From: Candidatus Poseidonia sp.
Lineage (GTDB): Archaea > Thermoplasmatota > Poseidoniia > Poseidoniales > Poseidoniaceae
DNA: 39,523 nucleotides
Assembly (NCBI GenBank): GCA_023254365.1
Contig: JALRLQ010000005.1
Location: 1 to 39,523 of the forward strand
Reading direction: 5' to 3'
Positions within the stretch are counted from its first letter, which is position 1. Every line of letters begins with the position of its first letter. Positions 6,928 through 14,694 of the stretch are shown here, in pieces. The notes under the pieces were generated by a model. It saw only the letters and a program-made list of their open reading frames with translations, was not told the DNA's origin and did no database searches. Position numbers and translations under genes: made by a program.

Positions 6928-9355
6928 ACTCCTCCAGGGTGGGTTGCCGCCCACCCATTCGTATCTGTTCAGTGGTCCAACCAAACGGTGCAAGGATGGC
7001 CCAAATGGCCCGCTCGGCAAGCGCACCGTAATGCGATGCACACCCCCTCATCGACGGAGGAGACGATGCAAGTTCTTCGTTCAGAAGAACACGGTTGAGA
7101 GGTTCAACCGCTGTGCTGTTGACGACAACATAGCGTATTTTCCCACCGGGTGGCACATGATGACCTTGCTCATGGGCCCGCATCAAGGCCCCATAGGTCA
7201 AGTTCTTCACGCGATAGTCACGAAGGGTTGAGGTCACGCGGCGAGTCACGATCAAGTCCTCAAGGGGCACTGTTCGCTGTTCAAGACGTTGCAGTTCGGC
7301 TTTGTAGAGGCGCCAGACCCGGCGTTGTGCATCGCTTCCTGGAAGACCGTTGTGGTCCGTCCCCGAGGCGAGCACCTCAAGCGCGCGTTCTTGCAACGAA
7401 GCGACCCACGGGGGAGTTGAATGCTGACGCATCTCAATACCGCGAACTTTGAACGTCCCGCCCCCGTAGGCCCAATATTTTGTCAACGAACCTGCGCCAT
7501 GGATGCGACTTGGCAGAAAACCGATGAAATCGTAATGCTGTTCCAATTCGAGAGGAATGCCGACCAGCCGAGAAATCCGCTCAGCGAACGAGCGTGCATC
7601 GCGTTGCTGTTCTGCGGGTGAACGGTGCAGACGATCAGCAAGCCAAACGCAGTCAACAATGGCATGCAAGACGTCCCACCCGTCGTTTTGCGCTTCCTCG
7701 ATGGTCGTCAGCAAGATGTCACGGGACCACGCACAAATCGCTTCATGGGCTTCGATGCGACCGAACCTTGCATTGCGATAGCCGGTGTAACCGAAACACG
7801 TGACAAGAAGCCATTTGAGCGCGTTTTGACGAAGGTCAAAGGCGTCTCCCTTGACGACACGTTGTTCCTTCAGCATCCGACGACGTTCAATGATTGGCGC
7901 CACAACCCGTCCGAGGAAACCGTGCGTTCTCCCGCAGGTATGGCTGTTCAAACCCGGCACGCGAAGCGCTTTCTCATTGGCAAGGGGGAACAATCCGTGA
8001 CCAAATTGCGAGCGAAGCCGGCGTTGCCGAAACTCCTGCTCGGCTTCGCGTGGATGAAGTGGAACCGTGCTGACGGAGGAGGTGTTGACCGGTTGACAAC
8101 ACGCACAATTCAGCGTCTCCGGTGAGATGTTTCGGGTGGCGATGATGCTTGGAAAGAGACTTGCAAAATCCAATTCAATCACCGAAGCATACACGCCTGG
8201 ACGGCTGTCAAGATAGAGGCCACCTCGATCAGCGTGAAGCAATTCAAGGGCGGACTTGGTGTCCTCTGGACGGTTCTTTTTCCACGGGACCAAGACACCG
8301 TCATCCATGGCCACTCGCGTCTGAATCGCGCTGATGACCGAGCCCGGTGAGAGGCGCGAAATGACCTGCGCTGACTGGCATGAATGTTGAGCGAGTTCAA
8401 AGAGGCCGGCAACACCTCCTTCGTTCACGATGAAACTGTTTCGAACATCCAGATGCAAGCGGCCTTCAAAGAAGAATGCCCCGTGACGATGGAGCGTGTT
8501 CCCGTACGAGTGAACGGTTCGAGCTTGCGTTGATTGCGACAACACAGAGACAGAGCGACCAAGACGGAAGACACCACCCGATTGTTGGCGTTGATGAACC
8601 AGCCATGGAAAGAGACGCTGGTCGCCTCCGTACGTCAGCACAACATCCGGGTCCAGGCGGCTGTAGATCTCCTGAAACGCGTCGAGCATGGCCTCTTGCG
8701 AGGGATACGCCTCGCGATGAAGCACCGTCTCCACCATCGACATATCGGCTCGCGCAAGGCCGGGTTCCTCAACCGGTTGAAGGCGAATACTGTCCACGGT
8801 ATCATGGAGCGATGGAAGGCCGGATGAGGGGGTGAAATCAATGGCCAATCGAACCACGCGAAACGGAGGGAACTCACCGGTGGTTGCTTCGTCCATTCGG
8901 GCCAGCATCGGTGTCTTCTCAGGCGACCACCGAACACGAGCAAACGGCTCACATCCGTGTTCGTTGAGGAAACGCTGAGCGAAATGGGCATCGACGGAAA
9001 ACAACGTGTAGCGATGGAAGTCGCCGCGCGCTTCAATGTGTTCGGCAAGCGCACGAAGTCGACCAAACGGCTCCACATGAACCTCGAGAACATCCGCCGA
9101 ATCCTCCTGTTCAAGGTCCAGTCGCATGGCTCGGTACTGCGTGGATGAAACGCCAAATCGAACGCTGATTTCGGGTTGCATCAGCCAGTGTTCCAAACGA
9201 TGCAATTCATCGCGAGATGCATGAACGTGGATGCACGGTTGCCAGGGAACTTCGCAGCCGTGTGCCTGACCCTCATCATCGACAATCCACACCACCATGG
9301 TGGATTGATTTGCATGTTCATGAACGTCCAAAATTCGACCTTCAATCATCGTCAT
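6866..9355 (-). CDS. PolB2-like B-family DNA polymerase with degenerate motif C and exonuclease motifs
   Basis: 829 residues with the B-family plan. Motif A is ELDFASLFPSII (D396 kept). Motif B is RQNALKWLLVTCFGYTGY (K514 kept). Motif C, normally YGDTDS, reads AIVDCVWLA (D568 kept, second Asp replaced by V570). The KxY-type motif is TKYWAYGGG, followed by FKVRGIEMR. In the exonuclease domain, DxE reads AIDFTP, the ExoII NxxxFD region reads TYGGDQRLFP, and the ExoIII YxxxD region reads VAGLFE, so proofreading residues look lost. The C-terminus carries RQPTLEEF (Q804, L807, F810), resembling a PCNA-interacting box. Archaeal PolB2 proteins are known as a conserved, apparently inactivated family; assignment to it rests on motif loss and is inference. 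The start overlaps the upstream 89-residue gene by 14 bp, with GAAGGT before ATG at 9355; ATG at 9349 is also possible. Confidence 0.88.
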   Translation of the reverse strand: MTMIEGRILDVHEHANQSTMVVWIVDDEGQAHGCEVPWQPCIHVHASRDELHRLEHWLMQPEISVRFGVSSTQYRAMRLDLEQEDSADVLEVHVEPFGRLRALAEHIEARGDFHRYTLFSVDAHFAQRFLNEHGCEPFARVRWSPEKTPMLARMDEATTGEFPPFRVVRLAIDFTPSSGLPSLHDTVDSIRLQPVEEPGLARADMSMVETVLHREAYPSQEAMLDAFQEIYSRLDPDVVLTYGGDQRLFPWLVHQRQQSGGVFRLGRSVSVLSQSTQARTVHSYGNTLHRHGAFFFEGRLHLDVRNSFIVNEGGVAGLFELAQHSCQSAQVISRLSPGSVISAIQTRVAMDDGVLVPWKKNRPEDTKSALELLHADRGGLYLDSRPGVYASVIELDFASLFPSIIATRNISPETLNCACCQPVNTSSVSTVPLHPREAEQEFRQRRLRSQFGHGLFPLANEKALRVPGLNSHTCGRTHGFLGRVVAPIIERRRMLKEQRVVKGDAFDLRQNALKWLLVTCFGYTGYRNARFGRIEAHEAICAWSRDILLTTIEEAQNDGWDVLHAIVDCVWLADRLHRSPAEQQRDARSFAERISRLVGIPLELEQHYDFIGFLPSRIHGAGSLTKYWAYGGGTFKVRGIEMRQHSTPPWVASLQERALEVLASGTDHNGLPGSDAQRRVWRLYKAELQRLEQRTVPLEDLIVTRRVTSTLRDYRVKNLTYGALMRAHEQGHHVPPGGKIRYVVVNSTAVEPLNRVLLNEELASSPPSMRGCASHYGALAERAIWAILAPFGWTTEQIRMGGRQPTLEEFTSPHDEAATNQSIERSSGC

Positions 9356-9611
9356 GACCTTCTCTCATGCTGCGCAGATGCTGCTCGAGGCGCTCGAGAC
9401 GACCCATGACCCCAACCAGCATGTTGAGCAACATCACTTCACGGGCGTTGGCTGCGGGAAGCATCCCTCCGGCCGCCCGACGCTGTCGCACCTCGTTCAT
9501 CAGGTGGTCAAGGGCATGCTGATCGGTGGTAGCGAGAGCCCTCCGGTACGGAACGAGACGTTCCAATTCATCCTCAACCCGCGTTCGCCATGGAGGTACA
9601 CTTCGACCCAT
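9342..9611 (-). CDS. Small helical protein coupled to the PolB2-like polymerase
   Basis: 89 residues, no recognised domain. It starts MGRSVPPWRTRVEDELERLVPYR and is mostly predicted amphipathic helix; the last third (LLNMLVGVMGRLERLEQHLR) looks like a short coiled coil and the tail is acidic (EGHDDD). Its stop lies inside the polymerase gene: the sequence encoding its last residues supplies the SD and ATG of the polymerase, so the two are very likely translated together. That makes a direct physical or regulatory partnership plausible. I recall haloarchaeal small proteins beginning MGRTNPTYR with a similar layout, but cannot confirm homology here. The gene follows serA on the same strand after 64 bp, so a three-gene transcript is possible. 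Confidence 0.75.
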   Translation of the reverse strand: MGRSVPPWRTRVEDELERLVPYRRALATTDQHALDHLMNEVRQRRAAGGMLPAANAREVMLLNMLVGVMGRLERLEQHLRSMREGHDDD

Positions 9612-9675
9612 AACCGTCGACTTACCGAGCCGACTCAGTTCGTTTGCTCAGACCCAGAACATGAAAGTGAAAGTG

Positions 9676-10659
9676 CTAGAGATGGGAGCGATTCACGACG
9701 AATTCGCACGGTCGACCTGCGAGAATGTCCATCACGTTGGTCACGATGTCGGCACCCACACGAGCCTGAGCCTCAACAGTCGCTGCGCCGATGTGGGGGG
9801 TGCCGTGGAAGTGTTCCATTTGGAGCAAGGGATGATTCGGGTCCACAGGTTCATGCTCGAACACATCCAACGCCGCCGAGGTCAATTGACCCGACTCAAG
9901 GGCCTGCAGCACAGCTGTTTCGTCCACGATGCCGCCTCGTGCACAGTTGACGATGTGGTTTCCACATGGAGCACCGTCTTTCCCGGTCTGCGGCATGGAC
10001 GCAATTCGGGCAGCATTGACAAGGTGGTGGGTCTCGTCGGTAAGGTTGCAGTGAACGGAGATGTGGGTGCAGTTGGAGAACAACGTGTCAACCGATTTGT
10101 GGAGGCGAGTGTCTTGGGCTTTGGCTATTTTTGGTGGGAGGTAAGGGTCGTACGCGTGAACCTCCATCCCGAGTGTTTGTGCCACACGGCCGACGGATTG
10201 AGCAATTCGCCCAAACCCAACCAAACCAAGGGCCTTCCCGGAGAGTTCGGAGCCCTTCATCGCCGATTTTTCCCATCGTCCGTCACGCAGAGAGCGGTCA
10301 GCTCGAGGAAGGTGGCGAATGGATGCAAGCAGATGCCCTAGCGTCAGTTCAACGACCGACTGCGTGCTGGCTCTTGGAGCGTTCACCACGGGAATGCCTT
10401 TGGCGCCCGCGGCGGCCAAATCGATGTTATCAACACCGACGCCTGCACGACCAATGACCTTGAGACGGTCGCCGGAGGCCTCGAGCACTTCGGCGGTTAA
10501 TTTCGTCGCACTGCGAATCACGATACCGTCGAAATCGCTGAGCGCTCCAGCCGTGAGATCCTCGAGAGAAATGCTGGCGAGCACCACTTCGTGACCCGCT
10601 TTTTCCAGCATCGCGACCGCCTTTTTGTCCATGCCGTCCGTGACCGCAATTCTGGCCAT
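9676..10659 (-). CDS. serA: D-3-phosphoglycerate dehydrogenase-like 2-hydroxyacid dehydrogenase (short form)
   Basis: 327 residues of the D-isomer-specific 2-hydroxyacid dehydrogenase family, NAD-dependent and cytosolic. Visible parts: the N-terminal substrate lobe with GRAGVGVDNID, the Rossmann motif GLVGFGRIAQ (residues 145-154), and the catalytic triad Arg241 (NCARGGIVDE), Glu270 (EHEPVD) and His289 (GTPHIGA). GRAGVGVDNID and the NAPRAST loop resemble 3-phosphoglycerate dehydrogenase, the first step of serine synthesis, but the C-terminal ASB and ACT regulatory domains of long SerA are absent, so feedback control by serine through ACT is not expected. A roughly ten-residue insert (QTGKDGAPCGNH) precedes the Arg motif. 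Glyoxylate or hydroxypyruvate reductase is the main alternative. ATG at 10659 is the natural start; serB and serC are not nearby. Confidence 0.85.
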   Translation of the reverse strand: MARIAVTDGMDKKAVAMLEKAGHEVVLASISLEDLTAGALSDFDGIVIRSATKLTAEVLEASGDRLKVIGRAGVGVDNIDLAAAGAKGIPVVNAPRASTQSVVELTLGHLLASIRHLPRADRSLRDGRWEKSAMKGSELSGKALGLVGFGRIAQSVGRVAQTLGMEVHAYDPYLPPKIAKAQDTRLHKSVDTLFSNCTHISVHCNLTDETHHLVNAARIASMPQTGKDGAPCGNHIVNCARGGIVDETAVLQALESGQLTSAALDVFEHEPVDPNHPLLQMEHFHGTPHIGAATVEAQARVGADIVTNVMDILAGRPCEFVVNRSHL

Positions 10660-10741
10660 GGCCTGAACTGCGCACGAAGGTGTTAGAACATTGGCTTTCC
10701 CTCATGGTCCAACCGCTTCCTTCAACAACCTCAGTTGGCTC

Positions 10742-10760
10742 GGAAGTCCGAGGAAGTCCG
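10742..10760 (+). repeat. Tandem 9-bp direct repeat at the start of the 10761 gene
   Basis: GGAAGTCCG occurs twice, separated by a single A, and ends directly at the ATG at 10761. Each copy contains a purine run usable as a ribosome binding site, so the repeat duplicates the SD-like element. It may also simply be codons if translation starts at the upstream GTG. Confidence 0.5.
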
Positions 10761-11915
10761 ATGGAAGCCGGGACACAAGAGTTGCTGTGGGGGCTAGGAA
10801 TTCTCGCTCTCCCGTTGGTCTTGGCCCTTCCCATGCGACTTGCATGGCAGTTTTGGGTCGGTGTCGGCCATGAAGTCTCAGAATACCGTACCATCGTTCG
10901 ACAAATCGTGGATTCCGGAAATCAAGTGGCCTCGTTTTCTCAAAACCTCGATGACATCGCTCGCAACTTGCGCATTCCACCAGCAAAGCAACGACTGATC
11001 GAAGCAGAACTTCTCCATCCACTCCGACTCTCGCATTTTTTGCTGCTTCCAGCCTTGTTGATTCTTCCACTCTCGGCCATCATGGCCCTCCCCCTCATCT
11101 TGATTGGCTTCCCGTTTATGTTGTTCATCGAATACCTTCTCATTCGAAAGAACCTGTTGATTTTCATTCTGAAAGGAACCGAGCGCGTGATGCACTGGCA
11201 GGTCATTCACATTCCAAAACCGCACCGTGGCAATCGAGAAAATCGACGGTCGTTGACGGAGTTTTCGCAACACATTGAGCATTTCAACTACGTTCCACAA
11301 GCGGCGTTCCTCGGACTCTTTGCTTGGCTCATCGTCCACTGGGTGCTCAATCTCGATTCGTGGTCGGTGGAAATCTTGGTTTCCGCAGTTCTGTACATGG
11401 TTCTGCTCTCCGTCCTCTCGGTGCTCAACACCGCCTTTGAGGCAGACCTCGTGTTCGTCGACCCGGCGAAAGGTCGGCTTGTTCCCGTGAACCAGTGGCT
11501 CGAGGGTGTCTTGAACCCCATTGTTGGCATCGGTCTGCTGTTCCTGCTAGGACGCAATCTCTTGGAAGAATCAAGGGACGTTGGTGGCAATCCCATTTTG
11601 TTTGCAACGGTGGTCCTGACGTTGCTGTACGGTGCGGCCATCGTGGGCATCTCCTATCGGTGGGGTTACTCGACGTGGCGAGGCAGTCGGGTTCGACAGC
11701 ACTTTGAATCCCAGGTCATCGCCAATCTCAACCCGCTTTCATATGACCTCACACGTTCAAAGGGCCGTATTGATTTCAATGTGCGAATGAACATGGAAGA
11801 GCGTCTCACCGCTTTTGAGGCGGCCAACCCTCAGCAACTGACCTTCGAGGAGTTGCAAAGCCTTCCCAGCATACCCTCAGGGACCACTGCACCTGAAAAT
11901 CCGTTGAAGAAATGA
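10761..11915 (+). CDS. Polytopic membrane protein of unknown function
   Basis: About 384 residues. Not recognised. Hydrophobic segments: ELLWGLGILALPLVLALPM at the N-terminus; FLLLPALLILPLSAIMALPLILIGFPFMLF (probably a hairpin of two helices); AAFLGLFAWLIVHWVL; EILVSAVLYMVLLSVLSVL; PIVGIGLLFLLG; and ILFATVVLTLLYGAAIVGI. A soluble segment after the first helix (SEYRTIVRQIVDSGNQVASF) looks helical, and the C-terminal 80 residues are hydrophilic and end KNPLKK-like. ATG at 10761 is preferred because AGGAAG sits 4-10 bases upstream and the first membrane helix starts directly after it; in-frame GTG 10680 and ATG 10704 would add 27 or 19 residues without a convincing SD. The stop is 1 bp from the convergent hydrolase stop. 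Confidence 0.75.
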   Translation: MEAGTQELLWGLGILALPLVLALPMRLAWQFWVGVGHEVSEYRTIVRQIVDSGNQVASFSQNLDDIARNLRIPPAKQRLIEAELLHPLRLSHFLLLPALLILPLSAIMALPLILIGFPFMLFIEYLLIRKNLLIFILKGTERVMHWQVIHIPKPHRGNRENRRSLTEFSQHIEHFNYVPQAAFLGLFAWLIVHWVLNLDSWSVEILVSAVLYMVLLSVLSVLNTAFEADLVFVDPAKGRLVPVNQWLEGVLNPIVGIGLLFLLGRNLLEESRDVGGNPILFATVVLTLLYGAAIVGISYRWGYSTWRGSRVRQHFESQVIANLNPLSYDLTRSKGRIDFNVRMNMEERLTAFEAANPQQLTFEELQSLPSIPSGTTAPENPLKK

Positions 11916-11916
11916 A

Positions 11917-12627
11917 TCATTCCAACCAGGGAATCACGTCGGGAACTTCGCCGAACAAGTTGGCAGGAATAGCGGTCTTGATCTTTGAAACACCGCCGAG
12001 TTGAGCCGATGTCGCCGCCTGCCATGTGGCGTATTCCTCGTAGCTCTCCATACGGAGAATGGGGTTGTGTTCTCGATTCCAATCCAACGATTTCATCTCG
12101 GTGCCCGGAGGGTCGTGTCCCGAGCAGACGATGGTGTGGCCTTCGAACCGTTCGAGCACTTCAAGTGCCTCCCAGTGAATTTCCACACGGCCGCTGGGCA
12201 GGTCGTCTCGACCGACCCCGCCTTCACCGTTGAACAGGAAGTCTCCCGTCATCATGTATCCGGGGACATGCACGATCATCGAATCGTTGGTGTGGCCGGG
12301 TGCAGCATGAAATTGGAGAGGTATAGAGCCAAGCATCAATTTCTCTTCATCGTCAACCAACATCGTAACGCCAAGACTGGCGGTGTTGTTGAACATCACG
12401 TACTCGCAACCGTAGTGCTCCTTAAGCGAGAAGCAAGCAGTGATGTGGTCTGCATGCGTGTGGGTTGCGATGGCATACACCAAGGTCAAACCCTCGTTAT
12501 CCAATCGGTCGATATAAGCCTGCATGTAGTCGTAGACCGGGTCGATAAGCGCAGCTTGACGCGTGTCTTCATCCACGATCAGATAGGTCATCGCCCACAC
12601 ACCTTCGTTCAACTGCTCAAAGCGCAT
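11917..12627 (-). CDS. Metallo-beta-lactamase-fold hydrolase, ETHE1/persulfide dioxygenase-like
   Basis: 236 residues with the full metal site: THTHADH (H56, H58, D60, H61), GHTNDS (H112), MTGDFLF (D129) and CSGHD (H171). The segment TGDFLFNGEGGVGRDDLPSG resembles the GDxLFxxxxGRxD stretch of ETHE1-type persulfide dioxygenases and some glyoxalase II proteins, which use a mononuclear iron or a dinuclear site to handle glutathione-type persulfides or thioesters. The thiol used by this organism is unknown. Start: ATG at 12627 gives a protein beginning MRFEQLNEGVWAMTYLIVDE, the expected first strand. The frame stays open upstream, but that part is antisense to rmuC and has no family match. Divergent from rmuC with 79 bp between starts. 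Glyoxalase II is the alternative function. Confidence 0.85.
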   Translation of the reverse strand: MRFEQLNEGVWAMTYLIVDEDTRQAALIDPVYDYMQAYIDRLDNEGLTLVYAIATHTHADHITACFSLKEHYGCEYVMFNNTASLGVTMLVDDEEKLMLGSIPLQFHAAPGHTNDSMIVHVPGYMMTGDFLFNGEGGVGRDDLPSGRVEIHWEALEVLERFEGHTIVCSGHDPPGTEMKSLDWNREHNPILRMESYEEYATWQAATSAQLGGVSKIKTAIPANLFGEVPDVIPWLE

Positions 12628-12706
12628 GGTGTCGGGACACCCCACTATGACTTGAACCTTGACCGTTACCGATTTCATCAAATACTGTCGACGATTTTCA
12701 TCGCCC

Positions 12707-13915
12707 ATGGTTGGGTTGTTTGAATACGGATTGCTGGCGGTTGGTTTGGTTCTTGGAGGCCTGGTCGGTTGGATTTCCGCTCGGCAATCCATGGCTGGGG
12801 AATTGATTCGCGCAGAAGAACGTCTGCGTGCAAGTGAGGACGCTGCGGTGGTCAATGAACAACGAATTCGGGCAGAAGTGGCCAACATCGGGAAGAAATT
12901 AAGCGAAGAAAACACCGAGCACTTCCTCAAGGTTGCCCAAGAGCGCTGGGCATCCAACCAATTGGAAGCAGAACATGCTTTGGAGCACCGAAAACAAGAG
13001 GTCGAACACCTCCTCAAACCAATCCGAGACGAACTCGAAAAACTGCAGACCCACAACACCGAGATGGAAAAAGACCGTGCTGGCGCCTACGAGGGGCTTC
13101 GCCGTCACATCAAAGAGTTGGGTGAAAAGACAGAATCGCTTTCAACCAGGACAACCGCTTTGTCAACCGCGTTGACGACCTCCGGACAAGCCCGTGGAAA
13201 TTGGGGCGAAGTCAAGTTGCGTCGCTTGTTTGAGATGGCAGGCTTGAGCGAACATGTGGACTTCAAGGAACAAGTAACCCTTGAGGGAGGTTCTCGACCT
13301 GACTTTGTCGTTACCCTTCCCGAACAAGCCGTGATTCCCATTGACTCCAAGGCGATCGGAGAGAAGTACTTGGAGGCGGTAGAACTCGATGCGGGCCCTG
13401 AACAAGATGCGCTCCTCGTCAAACACGCCAAAGCCATGCGAGGGCGCATCGCTGACTTGAGTTCAAAGGGGTACCAAGAGTCGATCGAGGGTGATTTTGA
13501 TCATGTCGTCATGTTTGTTCCAAGCGAAGCTATGGCGGCAGCGGCGTTCACGGTGGACCCCGATTTGATGGAATACGCCATGAGCAAATCTGTCCTCGTC
13601 ACGACGCCCGTGACCATGCTCGGCTTGCTGCGTACGGTTGCCCTGTACTGGCAACAACACGCATTGGCTGAGGGGGCTCGAGAAATCTACGATGTCTCAC
13701 GGGAATTCTACAAGCGTGTCATGACGATGGTTGAACACTTCAACAAGGTTGGAGGCCATTTGTCAAAGGCTGCAAAAGCCTACAACGACACGGTGAGTTC
13801 ATACGAAGGGCGAGTGTTGCCCCAAGGACGTCGTCTCGATGAACTGAAAGTTTCTGAAACGCTTCCGCTGGCCCTTCCCGAAGGAAAGGATGTAGAGCAC
13901 ATTCCCAAAGAGTGA
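12707..13915 (+). CDS. rmuC: RmuC-family DNA recombination protein
   Basis: About 402 residues. An N-terminal membrane anchor (YGLLAVGLVLGGLVGWI) is followed by a long charged coiled coil (residues about 25-150) and the RmuC domain: RGNWGEVKLRRLFE, then RPDFVVTLP and VIPIDSKA, which carry acidic and Lys residues like restriction-type nuclease folds. Bacterial RmuC limits inversions at short repeats and is a predicted nuclease; archaeal function is untested. ATG at 12707 is preferred over an in-frame TTG at 12659: translation then starts just before the membrane helix, and an AT-rich AAATAC lies about 24 bp upstream, which fits a leaderless transcript. The stop codon overlaps the GTG of the NUDIX gene (GTGA), implying coupling. 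Probably of bacterial ancestry (inference). Confidence 0.9.
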   Translation: MVGLFEYGLLAVGLVLGGLVGWISARQSMAGELIRAEERLRASEDAAVVNEQRIRAEVANIGKKLSEENTEHFLKVAQERWASNQLEAEHALEHRKQEVEHLLKPIRDELEKLQTHNTEMEKDRAGAYEGLRRHIKELGEKTESLSTRTTALSTALTTSGQARGNWGEVKLRRLFEMAGLSEHVDFKEQVTLEGGSRPDFVVTLPEQAVIPIDSKAIGEKYLEAVELDAGPEQDALLVKHAKAMRGRIADLSSKGYQESIEGDFDHVVMFVPSEAMAAAAFTVDPDLMEYAMSKSVLVTTPVTMLGLLRTVALYWQQHALAEGAREIYDVSREFYKRVMTMVEHFNKVGGHLSKAAKAYNDTVSSYEGRVLPQGRRLDELKVSETLPLALPEGKDVEHIPKE

Positions 13916-14694
13916 ACGCTGTTCATGCGAGGATTCATGGTCAAGCCGTCCTTGGCTTGAGCATGCACCCAAGGGTCGTTGTGTATCTTGAGCACGACGG
14001 AAAGGTGCTCCTCGTGAACCAAGACGGAGAAGGGCCTCAACAACCCGTTCAAGGACGGGAAGATGGAACATGTGACCTTCGCTTTCCAACCGAGGAGGAA
14101 GTAAGCAACCTGGGCATCGACTGGTCAAAGAAAGAGGTCTTGGAGTTGAGCTTTGGCACCAATGCCTACCGCGTCATCAAGGCTTATCCCAAAATCGCTT
14201 GGCCAGATGACTGGTGCTGGAAGGACGCTTGCATTTCTGACAACACTGTTCACCCCGTTGCTCGTGAATCGATCTACCGTTCTTTGCATCGTCTGGTGTC
14301 AAAGGTGATGGTGGTCAACAGTGAAGGGCACGTGCTCATGGGGAAAGTTGAGCGAGGGCACTTCAACGGTTTTTGGACGCTCCCTGGAGGGTACATGGAC
14401 CACAACGAGCACCCAGCGATTGGATGTGTTCGTGAGACCCTGGAGGAAATGGGATTGTCCATTGTCTTGGACGACGTCGAGCCCGTCATTACGCAGCGTG
14501 TGTTTAACAAAGAAGGGATATCCTTTGTCTCCTTCACCTATCAGTCGACGTGGGACGGTGATCTTGCCGACCTGAATTTACTGACCGAAGAAATATCCGA
14601 GGCGAAATGGTTTACGAAAAGCGAAGCGCTTGCCATCGCTGTATCGCATTTTGACAAAGAGGCTCTGCGTGCCCTCAACAACAGAGAGAATTAG
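13912..14694 (+). CDS. NUDIX hydrolase with extra N-terminal domain
   Basis: 260 residues. A perfect NUDIX box, Gx5Ex7REx2EExG, runs from G160 (GYMDHNEH ... RETLEEMG), so the protein should cleave a nucleoside-diphosphate-linked substrate with Mg2+. The C-terminal NUDIX domain (from about residue 128, KVMVVNSEGHVLMGKVERG) is complete. The first 120 residues are additional; VVVYLEHDGKVLLVNQDGEG there looks like a NUDIX first strand without a box, hinting at a degenerate second copy. The segment WPDDWCWKDACIS between them has two Cys but no clear CxxC zinc pair, unlike NudC. Start GTG at 13912 overlaps the rmuC stop by 4 bases; ATG at 13963 is the alternative. Convergent with alaS (4-bp overlap). 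Substrate unknown. Confidence 0.88.
   Translation: MNAVHARIHGQAVLGLSMHPRVVVYLEHDGKVLLVNQDGEGPQQPVQGREDGTCDLRFPTEEEVSNLGIDWSKKEVLELSFGTNAYRVIKAYPKIAWPDDWCWKDACISDNTVHPVARESIYRSLHRLVSKVMVVNSEGHVLMGKVERGHFNGFWTLPGGYMDHNEHPAIGCVRETLEEMGLSIVLDDVEPVITQRVFNKEGISFVSFTYQSTWDGDLADLNLLTEEISEAKWFTKSEALAIAVSHFDKEALRALNNREN

Noticed and set aside
9526..10341. 271-codon plus-strand frame across serA
   Set aside because: Antisense to a dehydrogenase with intact catalytic residues; composition is that of a shadow frame.
12628..13059. N-terminal extension of the metallo-beta-lactamase frame
   Set aside because: Ser/Arg-rich translation antisense to rmuC; the family's first strand begins at ATG 12627.
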